From NCBI GenBank assembly GCA_046095485.1, contig JBJTJN010000027.1:1-64000 (forward strand): DNA of 64,000 nucleotides. The letters are read 5' to 3'. A program made the translations under genes and the position numbers. The DNA comes from SYFI01 sp046095485. GTDB taxonomy: Bacteria > Actinomycetota > Thermoleophilia > Miltoncostaeales > Miltoncostaeaceae. The notes under the pieces were generated by a model. It saw only the letters and a list, made by a program, of their open reading frames with translations, ran no database searches and was not told the origin of the DNA. Of the stretch, positions 44,404-52,863 are shown piece after piece (the stretch's first letter is position 1; every line of letters begins with the position of its first letter).

Positions 44404-45797
44404 TGTCCCGCGCCGTGGAGCGACCCAAGCGCGGCGACGAGATCGATGTGACCGTGGACGACCTGGCCTTCGGCGGCCGGGGCGTTTCGCGCGCCGATGG
44501 CTTCGTGGTGTTCACGCCCGACACCGCTCCGGGTGACCGCGCCCGGGTGCGTCTTCGCAAGGTGCGCCGGCGCTTCGGCGAGGCCGACCTGGTGGAGGTG
44601 CTCTCGCCGGGGCCGGGGCGCATCGCCCCGCCGTGCGCCTTCGTGCCCGAGTGCGGCGGGTGCCGGCTGCAGCAGGTGGACTACGACGTGGTGCTCGACG
44701 CCAAGCGACGGCAGGTGGCCGAGCACCTGGCGCGCATCGGCGGGCTGGACGACGTGGACGTGCGCCCGGCCGACCCGGCAATCGAGCACTTCGGGTATCG
44801 CAACAAGATGGAGTACTCGGCCGCACCGGGGCCGGATGGCGAGATGCGCCTGGGGTTCCACCGCCGCGGCCGGTGGGATGAGGTGGTGGACATCAGCCCC
44901 TGCCTGCTGGCCACGTCCGCCGGCAACGTGGCCCGTGAGGCCGTGCGGGCGTGGGCGGTGGACGAGCGGCTCGCGCCGTATGACCAGCGCGCGCAGGTGG
45001 GGGTGCTGCGCCACGTGGTGGTGCGCGAAGGGGTGCTCACGGGCCAGGTGCTGGTGACGGTGGTCACCGCGCCGGGTCCCGATGAGGCGGTGGACCGGCT
45101 GGCCGACCGCCTGCCGGCGCAGGTGCCCGGGCTGGTGGGCATCGTGCATGCGGTAAACGACGGGATGTCCGAGGTGACCGGCGGGCTGCCCAGCCGCACC
45201 GTGTGGGGGCAGGACTGGTTCGAGGAGGCCGTGGAGGTGGAGCCGCGTCGGCCGGTGACCCTGCGCCTCTCAGCCGGGTCGTTCTTCCAGACCAACTCGC
45301 GCATGACCGGCCACCTCTACCGCCGCGCGGCCGAGGCCGCGGGGCTCACGGGCGGCGAGGTGCTGTACGACCTCTTCGCCGGCGTGGGCAGCATCGGCGT
45401 AGCCCTGGGCGCGCTGAGCAAGCACGTGGTGGCCATCGAGCTGATGCCCGAGGCGGTGGAGGATGCCCGCGGCAACGCCGAGCGCAACGGCATCGCCAAC
45501 CACACGGCCATGGCCGGCGACGTGCGCGTGGTGCTGCGCGAGAACCGCGGTCAGCTGCCCGAGCCCGACGTGGCGATCGTCGATCCTCCGCGCGCGGGCC
45601 TGTCAGGCGGCGCCTGCCGGCGGATCCTCGAGCTGGCGCCCGAGACCCTGGTGTATGTGTCGTGCCAGCCCGCCACCTTCGCCGACAACGCGAAGCGGTT
45701 CGTGGACGGCGGCTACCGCCTGGAGTGGGTGCAGCCGGTGGACATGTTCCCGCAGACGCCCCACATCGAGGCCGTCGCCCGCTTCACGCGCGCGTAG
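44403..45797 (+). CDS. 23S rRNA (uracil-C5) methyltransferase, RlmD/TrmA family
   Basis: A 464-aa RNA methyltransferase. An N-terminal TRAM domain (about residues 1-60) is followed by a 4Fe-4S site with C-x5-C-x2-C (CAFVPECGGC) and a later cysteine (ISPCLL). The SAM site is DLFAGVGSIG, then DPPRAGL, and the catalytic cysteine is in YVSCQPATFADN. GTG 44403 overlaps the upstream stop; GTG 44415 is an alternative, with TAGTGT 8 nt before it. Which uridine it methylates is not settled. Confidence 0.92.
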   Translation: MSRAVERPKRGDEIDVTVDDLAFGGRGVSRADGFVVFTPDTAPGDRARVRLRKVRRRFGEADLVEVLSPGPGRIAPPCAFVPECGGCRLQQVDYDVVLDAKRRQVAEHLARIGGLDDVDVRPADPAIEHFGYRNKMEYSAAPGPDGEMRLGFHRRGRWDEVVDISPCLLATSAGNVAREAVRAWAVDERLAPYDQRAQVGVLRHVVVREGVLTGQVLVTVVTAPGPDEAVDRLADRLPAQVPGLVGIVHAVNDGMSEVTGGLPSRTVWGQDWFEEAVEVEPRRPVTLRLSAGSFFQTNSRMTGHLYRRAAEAAGLTGGEVLYDLFAGVGSIGVALGALSKHVVAIELMPEAVEDARGNAERNGIANHTAMAGDVRVVLRENRGQLPEPDVAIVDPPRAGLSGGACRRILELAPETLVYVSCQPATFADNAKRFVDGGYRLEWVQPVDMFPQTPHIEAVARFTRA

Positions 45798-45826
45798 GGG
45801 CCGCAGGTTGCGGCGCCCTACGCGCG
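45789..45826. terminator. Bidirectional terminator-like hairpin
   Basis: A 17-bp stem with one bulged G (45789-45805 with 45809-45826) and the loop GGT. It includes the stop codon of the methyltransferase gene and ends 12 nt before the stop of the convergent peptidase gene. Confidence 0.65.
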
Positions 45827-45838
45827 AGATCGGTCGGG

Positions 45839-46690
45839 TCAGTTGGTAGCCGACTGGTTGGCCGCGTCGGCGCCCGCCTGGAGCTCCTCGGACAGCGTGC
45901 CGTCGGCCAGGTCGTCATACACCTTGTTGCACGCCTCGACGTCCTTGGTCTGGAAGCCCACGCCGAACCACGTCTGCCGCTGCTCGGCGGTGCCGTGGTC
46001 GAAGGTCTCGGGGTCTGCCTGCTCCCCGACGCTCTCCGACAGCTTGTCGTCGCCGATCTTCTCGAGGGTGGTGAGCACCTCGTCGAGGTCGCCGGGCTCG
46101 AGGCGCTTCTCGTCGTCCACGGACGACATCCACGCGCCCATCAGGCAGTCGGCGTGCAGCTCGTTGGCCACCGACAGCAGGTTGGCGATGTCGGGGGCGT
46201 CGGCCTGCGCCCCGGAGACGGCCTCACCCACGCCGGCGAGCTCCTGGATGTGGTGCCCGAACTCGTGGCCGATGACGGCAGCCACGGCGGCGTCGTTGTT
46301 CAGGTCCTCATCGGCGCCGATGATCTCGTCGCGGAAGAAGGCGACGGGCAGCACCATGGTGTTGTCGGCACCGCAGTAGGCGGGCCCGACCTCGGTGGCG
46401 TCGATGGTGCCGCACGCGGTCTCGGCGGACTGCTCGGGCACCTTCACCACGGCGTTCTTCCACCCGTCGCCCCAGTCGGCGGCCCAGTAGGCGTTGAGCT
46501 CCTCGCCGACGTCCTTCATGAAGGTGGCGAGGTTGCCGTCGGCGCTGGACCCCGCGGTGGTGTCCGCGGACGCGGCGGTCTCGGCAGCGGCGTCCGGGGA
46601 CGATGCGGAGTCGGACGAGCCGCACCCGGCGACGGTGATGGCGAGGGCGGCAGCAGAGGCCGCGGCGAGGAGGCGCAGGGATGTTTTCAT
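45839..46690 (-). CDS. Zinc metallopeptidase lipoprotein (YpfJ-like neutral zinc peptidase)
   Basis: A 283-aa lipoprotein. The signal peptide ends in a lipobox with C23 (ITVAGCGSS). A Ser/Ala/Asp-rich spacer follows. The zinc-protease motif is HEFGHH (H142, E143, H146) with a third acidic ligand probably in ANELHADCLMGAWM. The family (putative neutral zinc metallopeptidase) is widespread in actinobacteria; its substrate is not known. Two or more cysteine pairs suggest extracytoplasmic disulphides. The start ATG has no Shine-Dalgarno site. Confidence 0.9.
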   Translation of the reverse strand: MKTSLRLLAAASAAALAITVAGCGSSDSASSPDAAAETAASADTTAGSSADGNLATFMKDVGEELNAYWAADWGDGWKNAVVKVPEQSAETACGTIDATEVGPAYCGADNTMVLPVAFFRDEIIGADEDLNNDAAVAAVIGHEFGHHIQELAGVGEAVSGAQADAPDIANLLSVANELHADCLMGAWMSSVDDEKRLEPGDLDEVLTTLEKIGDDKLSESVGEQADPETFDHGTAEQRQTWFGVGFQTKDVEACNKVYDDLADGTLSEELQAGADAANQSATN

Positions 46691-46754
46691 GAGTTGAGCA
46701 TGCCCGATAGGCGCGGCCCACGCCCGGAGTACGGTGGGCGGCCCGCCGGCGCCG

Positions 46755-47402
46755 CTACCAGGGGGGTTCGGCCGCGTACCAGTCGCCGAGGGCCCGGAAG
46801 GCGGCCCAGAACCGGCGCTTGGCGTCCTGCTCGTCGAGGGAGTCGTCGATGTCCGGGGTGACCAGCGCCTCGATGGAGGGAGTCCAGCGGGTGACCACGC
46901 CCTGCTCCACGGGCAGGGGCTCGGCCATGGGGAACTTCAGGGCGTCCACGGCGCCGATGCTGCGGTCGCCCATCACCACGATGAGGCGCGGGCGCACGAT
47001 GCGGATCTCCTCGGCCAGCCACTCGAGCTCGTCGCCCATGGGCCCCGACGGGTCGGCGTGCGGGCACTTGAGCACGAGGGTGCCGTAGAGGGCGGAGGGG
47101 TCCACCTGCAGGCGCTCCACGCTGCGGCGCACGGCCTCGCCCGATCGCCCGTAGAACGACACGCCCTCCTGTCGCTCCGAGAGCGACGACTGCCACTTGA
47201 TGAGCATGATGTCCGCGGTGGGCGATCCCGATGCCTTCACCGGGAACGTGCCCGAGGCCGCGCAGCCCATGCAGGCGTCCATGCGCTCCTCGAGCAGGTG
47301 CATCTCACGGATCGCCCGATCGAGGTAGGCGTCCTCGATGCGCGGGACGGACCGTCCCTCGTCGGGACCGGGCTCGGGAGTGGCGGGTGACTCGGCGCTC
47401 AT
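46755..47402 (-). CDS. UDG-superfamily protein lacking catalytic motifs
   Basis: A 215-aa protein that aligns by pattern with family 4 uracil-DNA glycosylases: CxxC (C44, C47), a strand like ADIMLI, FYGRSGEAV near residues 83-91 (compare PFVGRAG), LKCPH with C113, and LIVVMGDRSIGA. The catalytic loop (usually GEGPG) is replaced by KWQSS (69-73), the HP motif near the end by TPS, and the fourth cluster cysteine is not seen. It probably does not excise uracil and may lack a stable Fe-S cluster. The binding role is unknown. Confidence 0.75.
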   Translation of the reverse strand: MSAESPATPEPGPDEGRSVPRIEDAYLDRAIREMHLLEERMDACMGCAASGTFPVKASGSPTADIMLIKWQSSLSERQEGVSFYGRSGEAVRRSVERLQVDPSALYGTLVLKCPHADPSGPMGDELEWLAEEIRIVRPRLIVVMGDRSIGAVDALKFPMAEPLPVEQGVVTRWTPSIEALVTPDIDDSLDEQDAKRRFWAAFRALGDWYAAEPPW

Positions 47403-47468
47403 CAGCGCATGACGTTTCGTGGTGCCCGCATGCGGTTCCTCCCCGGAGCCCGCAGCGAGCGTTGCAAC

Positions 47469-49286
47469 CTAGGCGTCCTGCTGCGACGCGCGGCGCGAGG
47501 AACGCGCGCTCCGGCCGCGAAGGCCGCGGCGCCTGCGCACCGGGCGGGCGTCGCCCAGCGCGGCCAGGAACTCCTCGGGCCCGGCGAAGGGCCGCATGAG
47601 CATGCCGGCCGTGCCCATCTCGGCGGGGGCCGCCGCGGCGCTTCCGGCGGTCACCACCAGGCCCGCGCGCTGCAACAGCAGGGCGGCGTCGGTGGCCTGT
47701 GCGGCGGGGTGCGCGGGCGTGAGCCCCTCGTGGCAGTCGATCAGGTGCTGCGCGGCGCGCAGCGATTCGGCGGGCGGCGCGATGGCGGAGTCGGGGTGGG
47801 GGATCACCGTGATGCCCCCCTGGTCGCGCACCCGTCGCAGGGAGTCGTCGAGCGACAGGCCGTCGGGCACCGAGTGCGTGAGGAACAGCCCCACGATCAC
47901 GCCCTCGCGGGTGTCGATCTCCTGCCCCACGATCACCCGCACGCGCTCGGGCGCCGCGCGGTGCACCTCGAGCGCCGGCTCGATGCCGCCCGGCGCGGCG
48001 ACCGCCACCACGCGGATGTCGCGCTCCACGGCCGTGGCCACGATCTCGCGCGGCCCCAGGCCGGGGCCGGTGCGCACGCGAAGATCGGCGAACACCGGCG
48101 GCTCGGCGCCCGCGGCGGCCGCCTCTGCGGGGCGGGCCACCACGCCGCGGTAGAGCTGGTCGAGGTCTGCGGCCACGTCATCCCAGGTGCGCGCGCGCCC
48201 CCGGGCCTCGGCCGCCGCGCCGAACAGCGCCACGCGCGCCGGGTTGGCGAGGCACGACGCCACGGCATCGGCCCAGGCATCGGCGTTGAACGGCGGCAGG
48301 GTCATGCCGGCGTCGGTGCCGAGGGCATCATCCGCATCGGCGCAGCGCGCGGCGAGTACGCACATCCCCGTGGCCATCGCCTCGCGCAGCACCGGGCTGC
48401 CGGACTCCTCATCGGTGGGGAACAGCGCAATGCGACCGGTGCGCAGCGCCTCGGCGCGGCTGGCCGCGCCGGCGTCGGGCACCACCGTCACCCGGTCGCG
48501 CAGGGCCTTGGGCACCGCCGCCCGCGTGCGCTGGGGTGCATCCGGCGGGCCGATGACGGTGATGGGTCCGGTCTGCGCGGGGTCGGTGCCCACCAGCGCG
48601 CGCAGCACGAACCGCAGGCCGGTGCGGTCGCGGTCGCGCGCCACCACCACGATGCCGGGATGATCGGCCGGCGGGCCGAACAGGGCGGGGTCGAGCCCCT
48701 CGGGCACCACCTCGTATTCACCCGGCAGCACGCCCGCCAGCACGTGGCGCGCGGCGGGGGAGAGCGCGATGCGAAGATCGGCCTGCGCCAGGGCGCGATC
48801 CACCAGCGGGCGCACGAAGGCCACGCCGGCAAGAGGCGCGGTGCGATGGAAGGTGACCGCCCGGATTCCGGTGGCGTGGCGAAGCGCGGCCAGCGCAGGA
48901 GAGGGGGCGAGTGGCTCGTGCAGGTGGGCCACGTCGAAGCCGCCCAGGCCCAGGGCGATCTCGAGCCCCGATGCCGACTCGATGGGCCCGCCGAGGCGTC
49001 GACCTGTGCCCTTGGTGCTCTTGCGGATGGCCCGGGAGGTGGCCACCAGCAGGGGCGGCCCGCCGGGCTCGGCAGCCACGGCGTCGGCGTCGCCGGCCTC
49101 CAGCGCCTCGATGCGCCGCCTGCCGGCGTCTGCTGCCTGGCGGCCCTTGCCGGGCGCGAGGATCGTCACCGCATGGCCGCGGCGCGCGAGGGCCTCGGCC
49201 TCGGCGGCCACGGCGTGCCCCACGTCGTCCCCGGGAGGGAACGCGTGGGGCGATACCAGGGCGATCCTGAGCGGTGAGTCGCTCAC
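47469..49286 (-). CDS. GT4 glycosyltransferase (PimA-like) fused to degenerate PHP domain
   Basis: A 605-aa fusion from GTG 49286. Residues 1-380 are a GT-B, GT4-type glycosyltransferase: N-terminal LRIALVSPHAFPPGDDVG, FDVAHLHEPLAPSPAL and TFHRTAP match PimA-type mannosyltransferases, and the donor site has the E-x7-E pair (E294, E302). Residues 398-553 resemble a PHP domain (GQEIDTREGVIVGLFL, IPHPDS), but the usual HxH near the start is DLRVRT and other ligands are missing. It follows inositol-phosphate synthase by 13 nt and phosphatidylinositol synthase before that, so mannosylation of phosphatidylinositol is the best guess. An MshA-like role in mycothiol synthesis is an alternative. Confidence 0.8.
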   Translation of the reverse strand: MSDSPLRIALVSPHAFPPGDDVGHAVAAEAEALARRGHAVTILAPGKGRQAADAGRRRIEALEAGDADAVAAEPGGPPLLVATSRAIRKSTKGTGRRLGGPIESASGLEIALGLGGFDVAHLHEPLAPSPALAALRHATGIRAVTFHRTAPLAGVAFVRPLVDRALAQADLRIALSPAARHVLAGVLPGEYEVVPEGLDPALFGPPADHPGIVVVARDRDRTGLRFVLRALVGTDPAQTGPITVIGPPDAPQRTRAAVPKALRDRVTVVPDAGAASRAEALRTGRIALFPTDEESGSPVLREAMATGMCVLAARCADADDALGTDAGMTLPPFNADAWADAVASCLANPARVALFGAAAEARGRARTWDDVAADLDQLYRGVVARPAEAAAAGAEPPVFADLRVRTGPGLGPREIVATAVERDIRVVAVAAPGGIEPALEVHRAAPERVRVIVGQEIDTREGVIVGLFLTHSVPDGLSLDDSLRRVRDQGGITVIPHPDSAIAPPAESLRAAQHLIDCHEGLTPAHPAAQATDAALLLQRAGLVVTAGSAAAAPAEMGTAGMLMRPFAGPEEFLAALGDARPVRRRRGLRGRSARSSRRASQQDA

Positions 49287-49299
49287 CGCGTCACCGTGC

Positions 49300-50394
49300 C
49301 TACTTCGGCAGGGCGGCGTCGCTCTCGCCGCTGATGAATTCCTCGGTGAGCTCGCGGGCGACGTCATCCGGGTGCTGGATGGGCGGGCTCTTCATGAAGT
49401 ACGACGACGGGCCCTCGAGCGTGCCCGAGATGCCGCGGTCCATGGCCAGCTTGCAGCAGCGCACGGCGTCGATGACCACGCCGGCCGAGTTCGGGGAGTC
49501 CCACACCTCGAGCTTGAGCTCGATGTTGAGGGGAACGTCGCCGAACGCCTGGCCCTCGAGGCGGATATGCGCCCACTTGCGATCGGTGAGCCACGGCACG
49601 TAGTCGCTCGGCCCGATGTGGATGTCCTTGGGGTCCATCTCGTAGTCGAGCATCGAGGTGACGGCGTTGGTCTTGCTGATCTTCTTGCTCTCGAGGCGCT
49701 CGCGCTCGAGCATGTTGAGGAAGTCCGTGTTGCCGCCGAAGTTGAGCTGCGTGGTGTGCTTGAGGCGCACGCCACGCTCGCGCATGAGGCGCGTGAGCTG
49801 CCGGTGCACGATGGTGGCGCCCACCTGGCTCTTGATGTCGTCGCCCACGATGGGCGCGCCGGCCTCGCGGAAGCGCTCCTGCCAGTAGTGCTCGCGGCCG
49901 ATGAATACCGGCACGCAGTTCACGAACCCGCAGCCCGCGGCCAGGATGTGCTCCACGTACCACTTGGTGGCCTGCTCGGATCCCACCGGCAGGTACGACA
50001 CCACCACGTCGGTCTTGGTGCTCTTGAGCAGCCCGGTGATGTCGGCGGTCTCGCCGGGGGCCTTCTCGATGACCTCCGACAGGTACTTGCCCAGGCCATC
50101 GTGGGTCATGCCGCGCGCCACGTGAACGCCCGTCTCGGGGACGTCCGAGAACTTGATGGTGTTGTTGGGCTCGGTGAAGATGGCGTCGGCCAGGTCGAGC
50201 CCCACCTTGTTGACGTCGATGTCGATGGCCGCGGTGAAGTTGATGTCCTTCACGTGGTAGCCGCCCAGTACCGAGTGCATGAGCCCCGGGACGAAGTCGT
50301 CCTTGCCGGCGTCCTTGTAGTACTGCACGCCCTGGACGAACGACGAGGCGCAGTTGCCCACGCCGATGATGGCCACGTTGACCGACTTGCTCAC
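49300..50394 (-). CDS. ino1: Inositol-3-phosphate synthase
   Basis: Ino1, 364 aa, converts glucose 6-phosphate to inositol 3-phosphate with NAD. The Rossmann start is VNVAIIGVGNCASSFVQG; the inositol synthase domain has SYLPVGSEQATKWY, VGDDIKSQVGATIVHR and the catalytic lysine region (DRKWAHIRLEG and KLEVWDSPNSAGVVIDA). GTG 50394 is preceded by GGGGGAGA. It lies between phosphatidylinositol synthase and the glycosyltransferase in one operon. Confidence 0.95.
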   Translation of the reverse strand: MSKSVNVAIIGVGNCASSFVQGVQYYKDAGKDDFVPGLMHSVLGGYHVKDINFTAAIDIDVNKVGLDLADAIFTEPNNTIKFSDVPETGVHVARGMTHDGLGKYLSEVIEKAPGETADITGLLKSTKTDVVVSYLPVGSEQATKWYVEHILAAGCGFVNCVPVFIGREHYWQERFREAGAPIVGDDIKSQVGATIVHRQLTRLMRERGVRLKHTTQLNFGGNTDFLNMLERERLESKKISKTNAVTSMLDYEMDPKDIHIGPSDYVPWLTDRKWAHIRLEGQAFGDVPLNIELKLEVWDSPNSAGVVIDAVRCCKLAMDRGISGTLEGPSSYFMKSPPIQHPDDVARELTEEFISGESDAALPK

Positions 50395-50416
50395 GAGATC
50401 GGGTCTCCCCCGTTGA

Positions 50417-51019
50417 TTACCTGGCGTCCGGGGGCCCGTCGGCATCCCGAAGCACGGAGTGTACGTAGAAAAGGCGCTGGGCGAAGGTGATGAGAGTTCC
50501 CGCGGCGAGGATGGTCATGATGACCTCGATGGAGATTCCCCAGCCGCCCAGCAGCAGCGCGAGGCCGATGAGGATCAGTCGCTCGGTGCGGCTGAACAGC
50601 CCGCCCTTGTTGGAATCGATGCCCAGCCCCTCGGCCCGCGCGCGGGTGTACGACACCAGGAACGCGCCGGTGAGCGCCAGGAAGGTCATGGCCACGGCGT
50701 AGGTGCGTCCGTCGTAGGCCATGGCGATGCCGATGCCGCCCAGCACGAGGCCCTCGCCGAAGCGGTCGAGGTTGGAGTCGAGGAACGCCCCGAATCGGGA
50801 TGACTTTCCGCTGAGCCGCGCCACGGAGCCGTCGAACATGTCGCTGAAGGCCCCGATGAAGCCGAGCACGAACGCCCAGATCCAGAACTGGAAGCCGGCG
50901 AGCACGGCGGTCGCGACGCTGAGCACGAATCCGAACACCGTGATGGCGTTGGGCGTGACGCCCATGCGCACCAGGAAGCGGATGAAGGGGGCGAAGAATC
51001 CGCGTACCCCCTCGGACAC
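50417..51019 (-). CDS. Phosphatidylinositol phosphate synthase-like CDP-alcohol phosphatidyltransferase
   Basis: A ~200-aa membrane enzyme with the CDP-alcohol signature D-x2-DG-x2-AR-x8-G-x3-D-x3-D in the segment from DMFDGSVARLSG to GAFLDSNLDR. About six hydrophobic helices. In actinobacteria this enzyme joins CDP-diacylglycerol with inositol phosphate, and ino1 next door supports that substrate; phosphatidylglycerophosphate synthase is less likely. GTG 51019 is chosen because the conserved N-terminal amphipathic helix (RGFFAPFIRFLVRMGVTPN) follows; the ribosome site is poor, so the start is uncertain. Confidence 0.88.
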   Translation of the reverse strand: MSEGVRGFFAPFIRFLVRMGVTPNAITVFGFVLSVATAVLAGFQFWIWAFVLGFIGAFSDMFDGSVARLSGKSSRFGAFLDSNLDRFGEGLVLGGIGIAMAYDGRTYAVAMTFLALTGAFLVSYTRARAEGLGIDSNKGGLFSRTERLILIGLALLLGGWGISIEVIMTILAAGTLITFAQRLFYVHSVLRDADGPPDAR

Positions 51020-51143
51020 GGCCTGCCGCGCGGCGGGGTTCCCGTCGGTGCGGGGGTCATCAGTGCGCGGTGAGATACGGCCCCTTCCGTGGTCAGGTGA
51101 CGGCCACGCGAGGGCCGGCGGGAGGTCCGTAGGATAGCGGCCG

Positions 51144-51950
51144 ATGCGCCTGTGCTCGTTCCGCGGCCCCGACGGGCCCGTTCCCGGACTGGTCGAGGGG
51201 GACGTCGTGGTGCCCCTCGCCGTGGCCGACGCCCTCGACGTCGTCCGCGGGGCAGACCCCGTGCCGGCGGGCGACGTCGTTCCGCTGTCGTCGGTGGTGC
51301 TCGAGGCTCCGGTGGTGCCGGGCAACGCCTTCGGCATCGGCCTCAACTACCGGGCCCACGCGGCGGAGACCGGCAAGGAGCCGCCCGAGGAGCCGGTGCT
51401 GTTCGCGAAGATGCGCGGCACCGTGAACCGGCCGTCCGGGCCGGTGATCCATCCCGAGTGGACGCGCCGCCTCGACTACGAGGGCGAGCTCGGGGTGGTG
51501 ATCGGCCCGCGGGCGCACCGCGTGCCGGTGGATCGCGCGCTGGAGCACGTGTTCGGGTACATGGTGGTGGACGACGTCAGCGCCCGCGATCGCCAGAAGA
51601 GCGAGCCGCAGTGGATCCGCGCCAAGAGCGGGTGGGGGTTCATGCCCATGGGCCCGTGGATCACCTCGGCCGACGAGGCCGGCGACCCACAGGACATGCG
51701 CATCCGCACCTGGGTGAACGGCGAGCTGCGCCAGGACACCAGCACAGAGGACATGATCTTCACGGTGGCCGAGCTGGTGGCGTTCGCGTCGCGGGTGTTC
51801 CCGCTGGAGCCGGGTGATGTGATCACCACCGGCACGCCGCAGGGCGTGGGGGTTGGGATGGACCCCATGAGGTTCCTCCAGCCCGGGGACATCGTGCGCA
51901 TCGAGATCAGCCGGCTGGGTGCGATCGAGCATGAGATCGTGCTGCCGTGA
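51144..51950 (+). CDS. Fumarylacetoacetate hydrolase family protein
   Basis: A 268-aa FAH-family enzyme. The metal-binding ExE is in DYEGELGVVIG, followed by VVDDVSARDRQ and the strand ITTGTPQGVGVG. Members hydrate, hydrolyse or decarboxylate small dicarbonyl acids, often oxaloacetate or aromatic-degradation intermediates. The ATG has no Shine-Dalgarno site but TAGGAT (51130-51135) is 8 nt upstream. It diverges from the phosphatidylinositol synthase gene. Confidence 0.9.
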   Translation: MRLCSFRGPDGPVPGLVEGDVVVPLAVADALDVVRGADPVPAGDVVPLSSVVLEAPVVPGNAFGIGLNYRAHAAETGKEPPEEPVLFAKMRGTVNRPSGPVIHPEWTRRLDYEGELGVVIGPRAHRVPVDRALEHVFGYMVVDDVSARDRQKSEPQWIRAKSGWGFMPMGPWITSADEAGDPQDMRIRTWVNGELRQDTSTEDMIFTVAELVAFASRVFPLEPGDVITTGTPQGVGVGMDPMRFLQPGDIVRIEISRLGAIEHEIVLP

Positions 51951-51964
51951 GGGGGGCGACGTGG

Positions 51965-52006
51965 GGATGACGCGGTGAGGATGACGCTGTGAGGACGACG
52001 CCGTGA
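51965..52006 (+). repeat. Three tandem 14-bp repeats across a start codon
   Basis: Three direct 14-bp copies (51965-51978, 51979-51992, 51993-52006) follow the pattern GGAYGACGCNGTGA. The GTG of the third copy is the start of the next gene, and GTGAGGA in the earlier copies supplies the ribosome-site-like sequence. Confidence 0.85.
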
Positions 52007-52845
52007 GTACCGAACGCGATATGGCCGCCATGCGGCGCGTGATCGCCATGACCGGCCTGGCGTTCCCGCGGGGGCTGCTGGGGCCCGAGGCCACCGAGCT
52101 CGCCGCGGCCATCGGCGCGGGCGCGCCCGACCGCGACGAGGTGGATGCCCTCATCAAGCAGGTGGCCACCGCGCAGTGGCCTGTGCTGCAGGGCCCCATG
52201 GCGGCGGCCCTCTCGCGCGCCGAGCGGCCGGACGACCCGGCCGACGACCGCTCGCTGGCCGTGGCCGAGGACTTCGCAGCCGACGCCGACCCCTACAACC
52301 CCCTGGCCCTCGCGCTGGCCGAGCGCGCGGGGCTCGACCTGGCCGCGGCCCGCGCCCGGGCGCTCGATCGCCTCGAGGTGCTGGCCGCCACGCAGGGCAC
52401 CGACCCCGAGCGCCCCGAGGCCCTGATCGCGCTGGCCACTACGGCAGGCCGCACCGTGGTGGACCTGCTCGACCTCGACCCCGAGGACTTCGGGCCGGAG
52501 ATCGCCGACTACGCCGACGCCGGCACCTCGCCCGAGGTCGCCACCCCGCGCCTGGCCCGCGCCACCGGCGATGACGAGATACGTGCCTGGGCCCGTGAGT
52601 CGCTGCTCGCACTTGACGTGCCCGCGCCCCCCATGGCCCTGGCGTCGATCAAGCGCCTGGCCGAGGGGCCCGTGCCGGAGGACCCTGCCGAGGACCCCCT
52701 CTGGACCGCCACGGTGATCGTGCTGGCCGAGGACGCCATCGACATCGCCACCGCTGAGGTGGACGGGGACGGCGGGGGCGGCGACATGGATGGTGCCGAG
52801 GGCCTCGCGGACCTCGGCGACCTGCTGGGAGACGACGCGCCCTAG
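52003..52845 (+). CDS. Acidic alpha-helical protein of unknown function
   Basis: A 280-aa protein rich in Ala, Asp, Glu and Leu with no signal peptide or membrane segment. It is probably mostly helical and strongly acidic, with a Gly/Asp-rich C-terminus (GDGGGGDMDG). I recognise no domain. The GTG start lies in the last copy of a tandem repeat 53 nt after the FAH-family gene, so the two are likely co-transcribed. Codon use matches the neighbours. Confidence 0.75.
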   Translation: MSTERDMAAMRRVIAMTGLAFPRGLLGPEATELAAAIGAGAPDRDEVDALIKQVATAQWPVLQGPMAAALSRAERPDDPADDRSLAVAEDFAADADPYNPLALALAERAGLDLAAARARALDRLEVLAATQGTDPERPEALIALATTAGRTVVDLLDLDPEDFGPEIADYADAGTSPEVATPRLARATGDDEIRAWARESLLALDVPAPPMALASIKRLAEGPVPEDPAEDPLWTATVIVLAEDAIDIATAEVDGDGGGGDMDGAEGLADLGDLLGDDAP

Positions 52846-52863
52846 CGGGAAGGGCGACGCGCT

